A stretch of 40,537 nucleotides of DNA from the NCBI GenBank assembly GCA_012519905.1, contig JAAYPG010000052.1:1-40537 (forward strand), in the 5' to 3' direction. The translations under genes and the position numbers were made by a program. Each line of letters begins with the position of its first letter. The stretch's first letter is position 1. Of the stretch, positions 8,936-17,300 are shown one piece after another. The notes below the pieces were generated by a model. That model did no database searches. It was given only the letters and a program-made list of their open reading frames with translations, and was not told the origin of the DNA. The DNA comes from Clostridiales bacterium (lineage in GTDB: Bacteria; Bacillota; Clostridia; Lachnospirales; Lachnospiraceae).

Positions 8936-9871
8936 TCAAGTTCCTACTCGGCGCAAGAATGCCTGGATTACCTTATTGCATAAAATCATAGTAACGAACA
9001 GAATTGTTGCTATAGCTGCCGCATAACCCATTTCAAATCTTACAGAGCCATAATCAATCAAGTGTGTTACAACCGTCTGGGTCGCATAGTCCGTACTCGG
9101 GAAGCCTGTCAGAGCCATCGGAACATCAGCAACACCAAATGACTGTGTGATTGTCATAACTGCACCGAATAATAACATTGGTTTCATATTAGGTAAGGTA
9201 ATATACCATAATTCCTGCCAGCGATTTTTTATACCATCAATATATCCTGCCTCATATTGAGACTTATCAATACCTTGCAGTCCGGCTACGAAGGCTAAGA
9301 AGCCTGTACCCAGACTCATCCACAATGTAACTATAATAACTATAGTCAACATATACTGCGGATTAGTTAGCCATAATATGGGCTGGCTTATAATTCCCAG
9401 ATTTAGCAAGAAGGCATTTATGTATCCGTATGCATCTCCAGAGAATATAATTGACCATATTAGGTAAACCTGACCCGATATAGTCGGGGCATAGAATATT
9501 ACAACTGCAAAGGCTTTTAAATATCTAGGTAACTCATTTATGAACCAGGCAAATATAAATGCTGCTAAGTAACCAATCGGTCCCGTTATCACCGCTATTA
9601 GGAATGTATTCTTTACAGCGATTAGAAACACATCATCAGCAAGTATTAAATTTATATAGTTTTGAATACCTATAAACTTTGGCGGTTCCAATACATTATA
9701 ATATGTAAAACTTAAGAACAAGGAAGCGACTACTGGTAAAACATAAAATAGAAAAAACAAAGAAGCATATGGAGCTAGGAAGTAATAATATGTCTTTGAT
9801 TTTTTTGCTATCTTCCATGAAATAGACGCATTTCTTTTCTTTATTTCAATGTAGCGTTTTAATACTGACAT
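8936..9871 (-). CDS. Sugar ABC transporter permease, MalF-like (proximal pair)
   Basis: 311 aa from the preferred start, about six membrane spans, EAA-type loop around 'QYEAGYIDGIKNRWQELWYI'. The track ORF begins at 9907 inside the upstream gene. The ATG at 9871 ('MSVLKRYIEIK') has a GGAGGG site about 8 nt upstream and leaves a 16-nt gap after the binding-protein stop, so it is the better start. It forms the transmembrane channel with the next permease. The EAA motif has Gly in place of the second Ala, a tolerated change. Confidence 0.92.
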   Translation of the reverse strand: MSVLKRYIEIKKRNASISWKIAKKSKTYYYFLAPYASLFFLFYVLPVVASLFLSFTYYNVLEPPKFIGIQNYINLILADDVFLIAVKNTFLIAVITGPIGYLAAFIFAWFINELPRYLKAFAVVIFYAPTISGQVYLIWSIIFSGDAYGYINAFLLNLGIISQPILWLTNPQYMLTIVIIVTLWMSLGTGFLAFVAGLQGIDKSQYEAGYIDGIKNRWQELWYITLPNMKPMLLFGAVMTITQSFGVADVPMALTGFPSTDYATQTVVTHLIDYGSVRFEMGYAAAIATILFVTMILCNKVIQAFLRRVGT

Positions 9872-9887
9872 CTCTTTATCCCTCCTA

Positions 9888-12797
9888 TCATTTATCATCA
9901 AGTCCAAATTCTATGCGTTTCTTCTCTATCTCTTCATTAATTGTTCTTCCATAATCTAATAAGGTTTCTCGGGTATCCTCGTTCCTATTAATGGTCCTTC
10001 TAATAGCATTGGTTATGTGTCTTCCGGTAAAGTAACCTCCGGCAACCTCTTTTAGACCTACTGTCCAATCCCATTGTTCTTCTAGTACAGCAATTTGGCT
10101 ACTACTCCAAGACAAGCGCTTAAAGGCATCCTTATTAGCTGTTGCGTACCTAGCTGATGCTCCCAGGATACTTTCCATCTCTTGGCCAAAACGTACCTGA
10201 GTATCAGCACTAACCCACCATTTTAAGAACTCCCAAGATTTTTGTTTAATATCTTCCCTCTCCTGTTTAAACATCATGGAGCCAGTAACTGATGTATGAG
10301 CAGATCTATCAATTGTTCCATCTTCCTTCAGAGTGCCTGGAATTAATGTAAAGTCCCATAAACCTCTAATCTCAGGGGCAAATACAACCAATGTATTAAA
10401 TACATAGAAATCCTGAATACCTAAAGGCATCTCACCGGATCTAAATCTGTTCGGAAAATCATAAATCGTAGGCAACTTATACTGTGTAAACAGATGAGTA
10501 AATGAATCAAATGCCTTAATGCCGCTCTCCTCATCAATTAATGTATGGGTGCCCTCTTCATTGTATACTGAACCACCATTTTGATATAGCATAGCAAAGA
10601 AGGTGGACAGGTCAGGATTAGATACACCATTTATCAATCTATCAGTAGAAGGTATGGCAACCTGCATATTTTTTTGCTGTATTATAGGTAAAATATTAAT
10701 TAAGTCATCCCAGGTCTGCGGAATCTCTAAGCCAAGCTCCTCCATAATATCTGTACGATAGAACATAACATTAAAGTTCTGGGTCTCTGGTAGAGCATAA
10801 AGTCCACCTTCGAATTTGAATGACTCATATGAGCTTGGATAAAATTCTTCTAGAACCTTTTCATATCCATCAAACTGCGTTAAATCTTCTACCGCACTAC
10901 GTAATGCGTAATTGACAGGCTCTCCCTGTCCCGCTGACAAGACTACATCTGGTCCGGTCCCTGCTAGAACTGCATTAAGTAGAGTGGCTGGCTCAACCAG
11001 TTTCAGATTTACTTTTATATTTGTATTAGGTGTAAATGTATCATCTATCATTGTCTTTAAGACAGTACTTTGATCACGACCAGTTAATATCCACACATCG
11101 ATGGCTTCGTCCTTATCATATACATCGCCTAGGGCATTGTAATCAACCACAAAGGATGCAGCAAAGGATTTAATCTCATGAACAAACTTGTCTATTGCAC
11201 TTTCCTTAACTTCGTCCGGCTTTTCATTGATACCTGTTATAGTTATATAATCGACATCTAATGGAGCCTCACTGAATAAGAGAATAGAAGTTCCAAAAGC
11301 ACTTATATTTTCTTTAAATCTTGTAAATGCTACAGGTATCTTGTCTGGCTTATCAACAAACGTCTCCAGCTGTTCTGCCAAGGTAATTAAAGCCCCCAGC
11401 TGTTCCGCCTTTTGTCCTGTGATACTAACAACGTCATCAATAATTTTGAACAGTCTTTTGCTTTCTATATCCATGGCCTCTATTACTTCCGGATATACAT
11501 CTTGAATTCTATAATCCCTGTATCTATCCGGGTTAGTACCTGTAAGGACCAATATCTTTCTATAGATTTCATTTAATCTATAAACGGAGTCCTGCATATC
11601 ATTTAGAACTAATCCCAAATCACCCAAAGTTACTTCCATTCTTAAGGTGTGCTCACCCTTTGTTAGATAGAATTTATAGGGATTATTCTCTTCATCTGAT
11701 AGAGTAATTGACTCCCATTTATTATTATACTTAAATCCTAATTCCTTAACTTCTCTAAAAGGTATTTCTCCGTCAATATAAAGGGTTCTTGTAGATTTAA
11801 AACCTCTTTGATAATTTTGCCTACCCTTTATAGTTATATTGTAAAACCCATCCTCTGGCACATTAAATTCCCATTCAATCCACTGTCCTGGAATTCTCCA
11901 CGCATTACCCCCTATCATGTTTAGACGAATCTGGGATACGCTGTAAGGTACAGTATTGGAAGATGATCTATCATATAGTGCATATAGCGAAGGTGAAGAT
12001 CGTTGGGATGAATGCTCCCCTTGCACAAGCTCCTTATGATTTAACGCCAACTCCGAAACCTGCTGATCGGGTTTATCATTTAGATACTCTTCATAAGTAG
12101 GAGTTTCCTTAATAGCTTCTAATGTAATACTCTTAATCACTACGGGCTCATTAACTGCTTCTAATGCAATAGTATTCTTTCCTTCATTAAAATAAAAGTA
12201 ATATGGTTCTGTATAATAACCTAAATCATCTTTAAAGTAAGCTCTGATCCAATCTGGCTTATCTATCTGTGTAGGACGAATTTCGTTTCCTTGATTATCC
12301 TGCTTAACTTCATTTTTGTCGATCCATAACCTAGTGAAGCTTAGAGCCTCAGCTCCTATAAAGGGAAGATCATTATTAATGAGTAATTTTCTTTCTATAT
12401 CTACTCCTCTAGATTTTACCGCATAGTAGTCCATATACATCTGATACATTCCAGCTTGAGGAACCTCTACTTCCCATTCAATATATGACGAATCTGATGT
12501 ATAGACAACATCCGACACACCCTCAAACTCCGGGTAGCTCTCAACCTGATCTCCAGCCACAAAGGTGGACGCATGAATCTCAATATTATTTTCAGGGAAA
12601 GTCGAATCTGAATATTTCTCTAGATATTTTGCATATGTATTCTCACGACCAATACCTTCAATATCTTTATGTAAATCTGTTACTCCTTCATATTTCTCAC
12701 TATAGTCCTTAGTTTTACCCCTAGGTAAGAACACAATTATTAATATGATTACAAGTACTAGCAGTATTCCTATTATTATCTTCTTATTCTTTTTCAC
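9888..12797 (-). CDS. Large membrane-anchored ABC solute-binding protein with N-terminal beta-sandwich modules
   Basis: 969 aa, roughly twice a normal binding protein. Residues 6-25 form a hydrophobic signal/anchor with no lipobox Cys, so membrane anchoring through an uncleaved helix is likely. Two carbohydrate-binding-module-like beta-sandwich regions follow, at about 60-235 ('YIEWEVEVPQAGMYQMYMDY') and 285-395 ('WIEWEFNVPEDGFYNITIKG'). A helical linker runs at about 400-540. The solute-binding domain occupies about 560-940 ('NIKVNLKLVEPATLLNAVLAG', split over the cleft). The start codon is GTG, 7 nt from AGGAGAGG. It is the first gene of the operon, directly before a permease pair. A role in capturing polysaccharide or long oligosaccharide near the membrane is inferred. 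Confidence 0.88.
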   Translation of the reverse strand: MKKNKKIIIGILLVLVIILIIVFLPRGKTKDYSEKYEGVTDLHKDIEGIGRENTYAKYLEKYSDSTFPENNIEIHASTFVAGDQVESYPEFEGVSDVVYTSDSSYIEWEVEVPQAGMYQMYMDYYAVKSRGVDIERKLLINNDLPFIGAEALSFTRLWIDKNEVKQDNQGNEIRPTQIDKPDWIRAYFKDDLGYYTEPYYFYFNEGKNTIALEAVNEPVVIKSITLEAIKETPTYEEYLNDKPDQQVSELALNHKELVQGEHSSQRSSPSLYALYDRSSSNTVPYSVSQIRLNMIGGNAWRIPGQWIEWEFNVPEDGFYNITIKGRQNYQRGFKSTRTLYIDGEIPFREVKELGFKYNNKWESITLSDEENNPYKFYLTKGEHTLRMEVTLGDLGLVLNDMQDSVYRLNEIYRKILVLTGTNPDRYRDYRIQDVYPEVIEAMDIESKRLFKIIDDVVSITGQKAEQLGALITLAEQLETFVDKPDKIPVAFTRFKENISAFGTSILLFSEAPLDVDYITITGINEKPDEVKESAIDKFVHEIKSFAASFVVDYNALGDVYDKDEAIDVWILTGRDQSTVLKTMIDDTFTPNTNIKVNLKLVEPATLLNAVLAGTGPDVVLSAGQGEPVNYALRSAVEDLTQFDGYEKVLEEFYPSSYESFKFEGGLYALPETQNFNVMFYRTDIMEELGLEIPQTWDDLINILPIIQQKNMQVAIPSTDRLINGVSNPDLSTFFAMLYQNGGSVYNEEGTHTLIDEESGIKAFDSFTHLFTQYKLPTIYDFPNRFRSGEMPLGIQDFYVFNTLVVFAPEIRGLWDFTLIPGTLKEDGTIDRSAHTSVTGSMMFKQEREDIKQKSWEFLKWWVSADTQVRFGQEMESILGASARYATANKDAFKRLSWSSSQIAVLEEQWDWTVGLKEVAGGYFTGRHITNAIRRTINRNEDTRETLLDYGRTINEEIEKKRIEFGLDDK

Positions 12798-13136
12798 TGT
12801 TACCTCTCCTATTGTTAGATATTAATTTGGATCTACTTAAATATTAGTCATTATACAAATGCTCAAGCACAATATTCATGCATATATTTCGACTGTCAAT
12901 AAACATTAACTATTGCTCGTTTGAACACTACCCTACACATTCTATCTAAATATATCAAATATGTCAATAGTTTTTATTTTTTTCTTTATTTTTTTGTTCA
13001 TTTTGGTTAAATGAGTTAATAAGTCAATTTATCTTTAATTATTTTAATTGGTCGATAGTCATAATTATAACCTATATTAGTAGCTAAATGAAGTGCTTTT
13101 TTCATATATTGCTATAATCATCCGAATTATCTGCCC
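12798..13136. other. Intergenic region upstream of the ABC operon
   Basis: 339 bases between the queA stop and the GTG of the 969-aa binding protein. It contains the operon promoter (separate entry), an A/T-rich tract just upstream of the -35, and a predicted leader of about 135 nt. A second TTGACA occurs on the minus strand at 12,894-12,899, but only poor -10 candidates follow it. I see no ORF with a ribosome site, no obvious intrinsic terminator for queA, and no riboswitch pattern I recognise. Confidence 0.6.
12939..12967 (-). promoter_or_regulatory. Sigma-A-type promoter of the carbohydrate ABC operon
   Basis: Minus-strand TTGACA (12,967-12,962), 17-nt spacer, TAGAAT (12,944-12,939). Directly upstream of the -35 is an A-tract region that resembles an UP element. 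The predicted transcription start is near 12,932. The match is close to consensus, so control probably acts through a regulator or catabolite repression, but no clear operator or cre site was found. Confidence 0.7.
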
Positions 13137-14195
13137 CTAAATTATTAACATAGCATCTCCAAAGCTAAAAAAGCGATATTCCTTTCTTACCGCTTCCTTA
13201 TATGCATTTAATATGTTTTCCCTACCTGCAAATGCAGACACAAGCATCATAAGTGTGGATTCTGGTAGGTGAAAATTAGTTATTAATCCGTCCATCACCT
13301 TAAAACGATAGCCCGGATAGATAAATATAGAGGTATCGCCACTTCCCGCTCTTAAATAACCATCATCATCAGATGAGGACTCAACTGTTCGACAACTTGT
13401 AGTTCCCACACATATAATTCTGCCACCATTTTTTTTAGCAGCATTTATTTTATTAGCTTCCTCCTGTAAAATCTGATAATATTCTGTATGCATATGATGT
13501 TCTAACACATTTTCCACCTTAACAGGTCGAAAAGTACCCAATCCCACATGAAGTGTCACATATGCAATATTTACACCTATGGCTTTTATCTCTTCCATAA
13601 GCTTCTCTGTAAAATGAAGTCCTGCCGTTGGTGCTGCTGCAGAACCATCATATTTTGCATATACTGTCTGGTATCGGGTCTTATCTGATAATTTATGGGT
13701 TATATAGGGAGGCAGGGGCATATCTCCTAATTGGTCTAGAATTTCTTCAAATATACCCTTATAAAAAAACCGGATAAGTCTATTACCATCATCTACAACA
13801 TCCAGTATTTCGCCTATAAGCAGCCCATTTCCAAATGCGATTCTAGTTCCTGGTTTAGCCTTTCTTCCCGGTTTCACTAAAGTCTCCCATATGTCATTTT
13901 CTTTTCTTTTTAATAAAAGCAGTTCAATACGTGCGCCTCGACGGCCCTCATTAGTTTTAGACTTGTCTTCTGTAGCTAGCTTTTCACCGATTAGGCGTGC
14001 GGGAATAACCCTAGTGTTATTTAACACTAGGCAGTCTCCTTCCCTTAAAAAGCTCTTGATGTCATTAAATACTTTATGCTCATATTCCCCTGTGTTCTTG
14101 TTTAATACTAAAAGTCTTGAGCTTGATCGATCCTCTAGGGGGTCCTGAGCTATAAGCCTTTCTGGTAGGTCGTAATAAAAATCTTCTGTTCTCAT
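13137..14195 (-). CDS. queA: S-adenosylmethionine:tRNA ribosyltransferase-isomerase
   Basis: Cytoplasmic enzyme that transfers and isomerises the ribosyl part of SAM onto 7-aminomethyl-7-deazaguanine in tRNA to give epoxyqueuosine. At 352 aa it is full length. Family signatures are visible: N-terminal '[16 protein letters not shown]', '[14 protein letters not shown]', '[10 protein letters not shown]' and C-terminal '[16 protein letters not shown]'. The ATG has an AAGAGGA site upstream. It follows a 50-aa membrane ORF and the pyrK-pyrD-pyrE genes on the same strand, so it may be read through from the pyr promoter. No tgt or queG lies in the window. Confidence 0.97.
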   Translation of the reverse strand: MRTEDFYYDLPERLIAQDPLEDRSSSRLLVLNKNTGEYEHKVFNDIKSFLREGDCLVLNNTRVIPARLIGEKLATEDKSKTNEGRRGARIELLLLKRKENDIWETLVKPGRKAKPGTRIAFGNGLLIGEILDVVDDGNRLIRFFYKGIFEEILDQLGDMPLPPYITHKLSDKTRYQTVYAKYDGSAAAPTAGLHFTEKLMEEIKAIGVNIAYVTLHVGLGTFRPVKVENVLEHHMHTEYYQILQEEANKINAAKKNGGRIICVGTTSCRTVESSSDDDGYLRAGSGDTSIFIYPGYRFKVMDGLITNFHLPESTLMMLVSAFAGRENILNAYKEAVRKEYRFFSFGDAMLII

Positions 14196-14220
14196 CTATA
14201 GTCCTCTTATCTCATATTTG

Positions 14221-14373
14221 TTAAAATAGAAGTTCTGATTTTTTCTTTAATAGTTTTGCACCATTTACTATAAGAAATGTACCTGCTGCCAAGCCAGATA
14301 AAATAAAAACAATGCCTAGTACCAAATTCCATACTCCTACAGATTTCATAGTGTTGTAGATTTTCTCCATCAT
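14221..14373 (-). CDS. Small membrane protein of unknown function, coupled to pyrE
   Basis: 50 aa from the ATG at 14,373 ('MMEKIYNTMKSVGVWN'). The track start at 14,427 lies inside pyrE and is not preferred. A hydrophobic stretch of about 30 residues could be one long helix or a tight hairpin, and a Lys-rich tail follows. Its Shine-Dalgarno AGGAGG, 7 nt from the ATG, is made of the last two codons of pyrE (Arg-Arg), and only 4 nt separate the pyrE stop from this ATG. This is strong evidence that it is translated, by coupling to pyrE. I do not recognise the family. Confidence 0.7.
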   Translation of the reverse strand: MMEKIYNTMKSVGVWNLVLGIVFILSGLAAGTFLIVNGAKLLKKKSELLF

Positions 14374-14377
14374 GATG

Positions 14378-15079
14378 TTACCTCCTAATCTTATGGTTTT
14401 TTGGTCCATATTGCTGATAATATGCATCTATTGAATTCTTTAATTGATCATCTATTATAAGCTTACCTTTATAGGGCTTATTATATAGATGCTCCACTAC
14501 CTCATCCATGGTTACAATTGCAGTTGTTAAAAATCCATAAGTGTCCTCCATCTCCTTAAGAGCACTTTTATCCCCTAGGCCTCTTTCCATTCTATCAACA
14601 GAAACAACCAGCCCCAATACATCCACTTGGCCTTGGGGAGCCTGGGCCTTTATTATAGGCATGGTTTCCTGAATAGAGGTACCTGCTGTTGTAACATCCT
14701 CAATAATAATAATCCTATCTCCAGCATTAATTGGTGAGCCCAGCAAGATACCCTTATCACCATGATCCTTGATTTCTTTTCGATTCGAGCAATATTTTAT
14801 GTCTTTATCGAATAACTCAGATATGGCCATCGACGTAGCGACCCCTAAAGGAATTCCCTTATACGCCGGTCCGAATAGTATATCAAAATCTAGTCCAAAC
14901 CTCTCATTTATAGCCCTAGCATAATACTCACCTAATTTGCGTAGCTGTGAGCCTGTTCTATAAAATCCCGTGTTGATAAAAAACGGCGTCTTTCTTCCAC
15001 TCTTTGTTACAAAATCACCGAACTTGAGTACACCACAATCAACCATAAACTCAATAAATTCCTTCTTATATTGATCCAT
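14378..15079 (-). CDS. pyrE: Orotate phosphoribosyltransferase
   Basis: Converts orotate and PRPP to OMP in UMP synthesis. 233 aa from the ATG at 15,079 ('MDQYKKEFIEFMVD'). The track's longer start lacks a better ribosome site, whereas this ATG has GGGAGG 5 nt upstream. The PRPP-binding motif 'RIIIIEDVTTAGTS' is intact, and 'GPAYKGIPLGVATSMA' forms the other phosphate loop. The Shine-Dalgarno is formed by the last codons of pyrD (Ser-Gly-Gly-stop), with 1 nt between the genes. The length fits the longer clostridial PyrE form. Confidence 0.97.
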   Translation of the reverse strand: MDQYKKEFIEFMVDCGVLKFGDFVTKSGRKTPFFINTGFYRTGSQLRKLGEYYARAINERFGLDFDILFGPAYKGIPLGVATSMAISELFDKDIKYCSNRKEIKDHGDKGILLGSPINAGDRIIIIEDVTTAGTSIQETMPIIKAQAPQGQVDVLGLVVSVDRMERGLGDKSALKEMEDTYGFLTTAIVTMDEVVEHLYNKPYKGKLIIDDQLKNSIDAYYQQYGPKNHKIRR

Positions 15080-15080
15080 T

Positions 15081-15998
15081 TTATCCTCCCGATACACAAC
15101 CTATTAAGTCATTTATATCACTAATATTATTCCTTAACATATAAGCTTCTATTCCATCAATTACTTCCTCAGTTGCCCTTGGATTGATAAAATTAGCAGT
15201 ACCTACAGCAACCATTGTTGCCCCGGCCATAATTAACTCTAGGGCATCCTCACCATCCATGACGCCCCCCATCCCTATGATGGGAATAGTTACTGCATTG
15301 GCAGCCTGATAAATCATACGAACTGCTATAGGCTTTATGGCTGGACCTGATAACCCACCTACTTTATTTGCCAGTAGAAAAGTCCTTCTCTCTATATCAA
15401 TCTTCATACCTGTTAGGGTATTTATCAAAGAGATAGCATCTGCTCCTCCTGCTTCTGCCGCCTTGGCAGTTTCAGCTATATCAGTAACATTGGGACTTAG
15501 TTTAATTATAATAGGCTTCTTAGCGTACTTCTTCACCTGAGAGGTGATTGCCTCTACGCGTCTAGGGTCTTGCCCAAAGGCAATTCCCCCCTCCTTAACA
15601 TTGGGACAGGATATATTGATCTCCAGCATATCCACATCACAAGCAGAAAGCCTCTCGGTCACCTCACAATATTCCTCTTCAGTCTTACCTACCACATTCA
15701 CGATTATCCTAGTGTCAAAGGATTTTAAAAAGGGCAGGTCCCTCTTGATAAATACATCCACACCTGGGTTTTGAAGACCGATGGCATTGAGCATCCCACC
15801 ATATGTCTCGGCTACCCGTGGTGTTGGATTTCCTGGCCAAGGCACAAGAGATACCCCTTTAGTTGTCACTGCTCCCAATCTGTTCAAGTCTACATAATCG
15901 CTGTACTCCATTCCTGAACCAAAAGTACCTGAGGCAGTAGTGATTGGGTTCTTAAAACTTACACCAGCTATATTAACTTTCATATTCATATCATTCAT
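15081..15998 (-). CDS. pyrD: Dihydroorotate dehydrogenase B (NAD+), catalytic subunit
   Basis: FMN-containing catalytic subunit that oxidises dihydroorotate to orotate, passing electrons to PyrK. 305 aa, class 1B. The active-site Cys is in 'LEINISCPNVKEGG'. The FMN/phosphate segments 'IPIIGMGGVMDGEDALELI' and 'GATMVAVGTANF' are present. The start at 15,998 overlaps the pyrK stop by 4 nt (ATGA). In-frame ATGs at codons 4 and 6 are alternatives; the ribosome site for the first is weak, consistent with coupling. The neighbouring pyrK confirms the NAD-linked heterotetramer. Confidence 0.97.
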   Translation of the reverse strand: MNDMNMKVNIAGVSFKNPITTASGTFGSGMEYSDYVDLNRLGAVTTKGVSLVPWPGNPTPRVAETYGGMLNAIGLQNPGVDVFIKRDLPFLKSFDTRIIVNVVGKTEEEYCEVTERLSACDVDMLEINISCPNVKEGGIAFGQDPRRVEAITSQVKKYAKKPIIIKLSPNVTDIAETAKAAEAGGADAISLINTLTGMKIDIERRTFLLANKVGGLSGPAIKPIAVRMIYQAANAVTIPIIGMGGVMDGEDALELIMAGATMVAVGTANFINPRATEEVIDGIEAYMLRNNISDINDLIGCVSGG

Positions 15999-16762
15999 AA
16001 CACTATCTCATCCGCATAAAATACAGGGCCTTCCTTACATATTCTTTTGTTGTGTACATTTGTATGATGATCCACTTCTGTGGACTGGCATACGCAGGCC
16101 AGACAAGCACCGATACCGCAAGCCATTCTCTCCTCCAGGGATAGTTGAGCCTTTATATGATTTACCTCAGCATATTCCTTTACCCCTTTAAGCATGGGGG
16201 TGGGTCCACAGGCATATATGATATCAGCTGTAAGGTTATTGGCCTTTATTGCATCTATTACATTTCCCTTAGTTCCTATACTTCCATCTTCCGTAGATAT
16301 ATATACATTACCATATTTCTTGAAATCATTTTCCAAAAATGTCAAATCTCTATATCCGAGGACTATATCCTTCTCACAACTTAACTGCTTTGCCAGCTCA
16401 AGAAGCGGGGGTATTCCTATTCCTCCCCCAATTAACAGTGCTTTACTTCCTTCTAGAGTAAACCCTCTCCCCAAAGGGCCTATACAATCAATTAAATCAC
16501 CGGTCTTTAGCCTTGAAAATTCCTCCGTCCCCTTGCCCAGAACACGGTAGACTAGACGGATGCTGCTCTTATCTCTATCTATCTCACATATGCTTATTGG
16601 TCTGGGTAAAAGTCTGCCTCCATCATTGCAATACAAGGAAACGAACTGACCAGGCCTGGCATCAGCTACCATATCATCCGCTTCAAGCCAAAGATCATAG
16701 ACCCCTTCCTCCAGCATAAGATTTTTCAGTACTCTGATGCTTTTCTTTATCGCTATTGACAT
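15995..16762 (-). CDS. pyrK: Dihydroorotate dehydrogenase B, electron transfer subunit
   Basis: FAD and [2Fe-2S] subunit that carries electrons from PyrD to NAD+. 255 aa. The flavin motif 'LLPRPISICEID', the nucleotide loop 'LLIGGGIGIPPLLEL' and the C-terminal cluster-binding cysteines in 'RMACGIGACLACVCQS' are all visible, with the last Cys in 'NKRICKEGPVF'. The ribosome site is AAGGAG. The gene overlaps pyrD and follows yjbQ by 47 nt, so the three probably share the promoter at 17,287. Confidence 0.97.
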   Translation of the reverse strand: MSIAIKKSIRVLKNLMLEEGVYDLWLEADDMVADARPGQFVSLYCNDGGRLLPRPISICEIDRDKSSIRLVYRVLGKGTEEFSRLKTGDLIDCIGPLGRGFTLEGSKALLIGGGIGIPPLLELAKQLSCEKDIVLGYRDLTFLENDFKKYGNVYISTEDGSIGTKGNVIDAIKANNLTADIIYACGPTPMLKGVKEYAEVNHIKAQLSLEERMACGIGACLACVCQSTEVDHHTNVHNKRICKEGPVFYADEIVL

Positions 16763-16809
16763 TGTATTCTCCTTCTATTTATATCCATGTACATCTTATC
16801 CATAAGCAA

Positions 16810-17214
16810 TCAGCCTTCAATAATCTTCACATGGACCCTTCTCTGCCTAGGGCCATCGAATTCAGTAAAATATATTCCCTGCCAGGTCCCCAGAAGCAAC
16901 CTGCCATCCTCTATGATTATAGTCTCTGAAAATCCCATCAGGCTGGCCTTTATATGGGCCGCAGAATTTCCTTCCATATGATGATAGCCATCATCAAATG
17001 GTATCACCTTATTAATTTCCATAAGAAAGTCTCTTACCACATCAGGATCAGCATTTTCATTAATGGTTACCGCAGCTGTGGTATGAGGAATAAATACATG
17101 GCAAATTCCATTCATTACTTTACTAGCTTTAATAGCCTCCCGAACCTGACCAGTTATATCAATCATAGCTGTTGTCTGTGGTGTCTTTATATTAAAACTA
17201 TATAGCTTACTCAC
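16810..17214 (-). CDS. YjbQ family protein (UPF0047)
   Basis: 134-aa cytoplasmic protein of the YjbQ/UPF0047 family. Family members have weak thiamine-phosphate synthase activity and a conserved His-rich pocket, but the physiological role is unsettled. Signatures: 'IPHTTAAVTINENADPDV', 'YHHMEGNSAAHIKASLMG' and 'GTWQGIYFTEFDGPRQRRV'. The start codon is GTG, with AAAGGA about 11 nt upstream. It is the first gene after a good promoter and directly precedes pyrK, an unexpected leader for a pyrimidine operon. Confidence 0.92.
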   Translation of the reverse strand: MSKLYSFNIKTPQTTAMIDITGQVREAIKASKVMNGICHVFIPHTTAAVTINENADPDVVRDFLMEINKVIPFDDGYHHMEGNSAAHIKASLMGFSETIIIEDGRLLLGTWQGIYFTEFDGPRQRRVHVKIIEG

Positions 17215-17258
17215 GATATATTATCCTTTCGTTGGTAATATTTTATAACTCATTTACC

Positions 17259-17287
17259 ATTATAATCAAGCACAATTTAAATTACAA
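17259..17287 (-). promoter_or_regulatory. Promoter of yjbQ-pyrK-pyrD-pyrE
   Basis: Minus-strand TTGTAA (17,287-17,282), 17-nt spacer, perfect TATAAT (17,264-17,259). The predicted start near 17,252 leaves a leader of only about 38 nt. That is too short for a PyrR-type attenuator, and none is seen. Confidence 0.65.
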
Positions 17288-17300
17288 GTATGTTTAAAGC

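Noticed and set aside
17215-17300. PyrR attenuator before the pyr genes
   Set aside because: The leader is too short and has no terminator/antiterminator pair; no pyrR is in the window.
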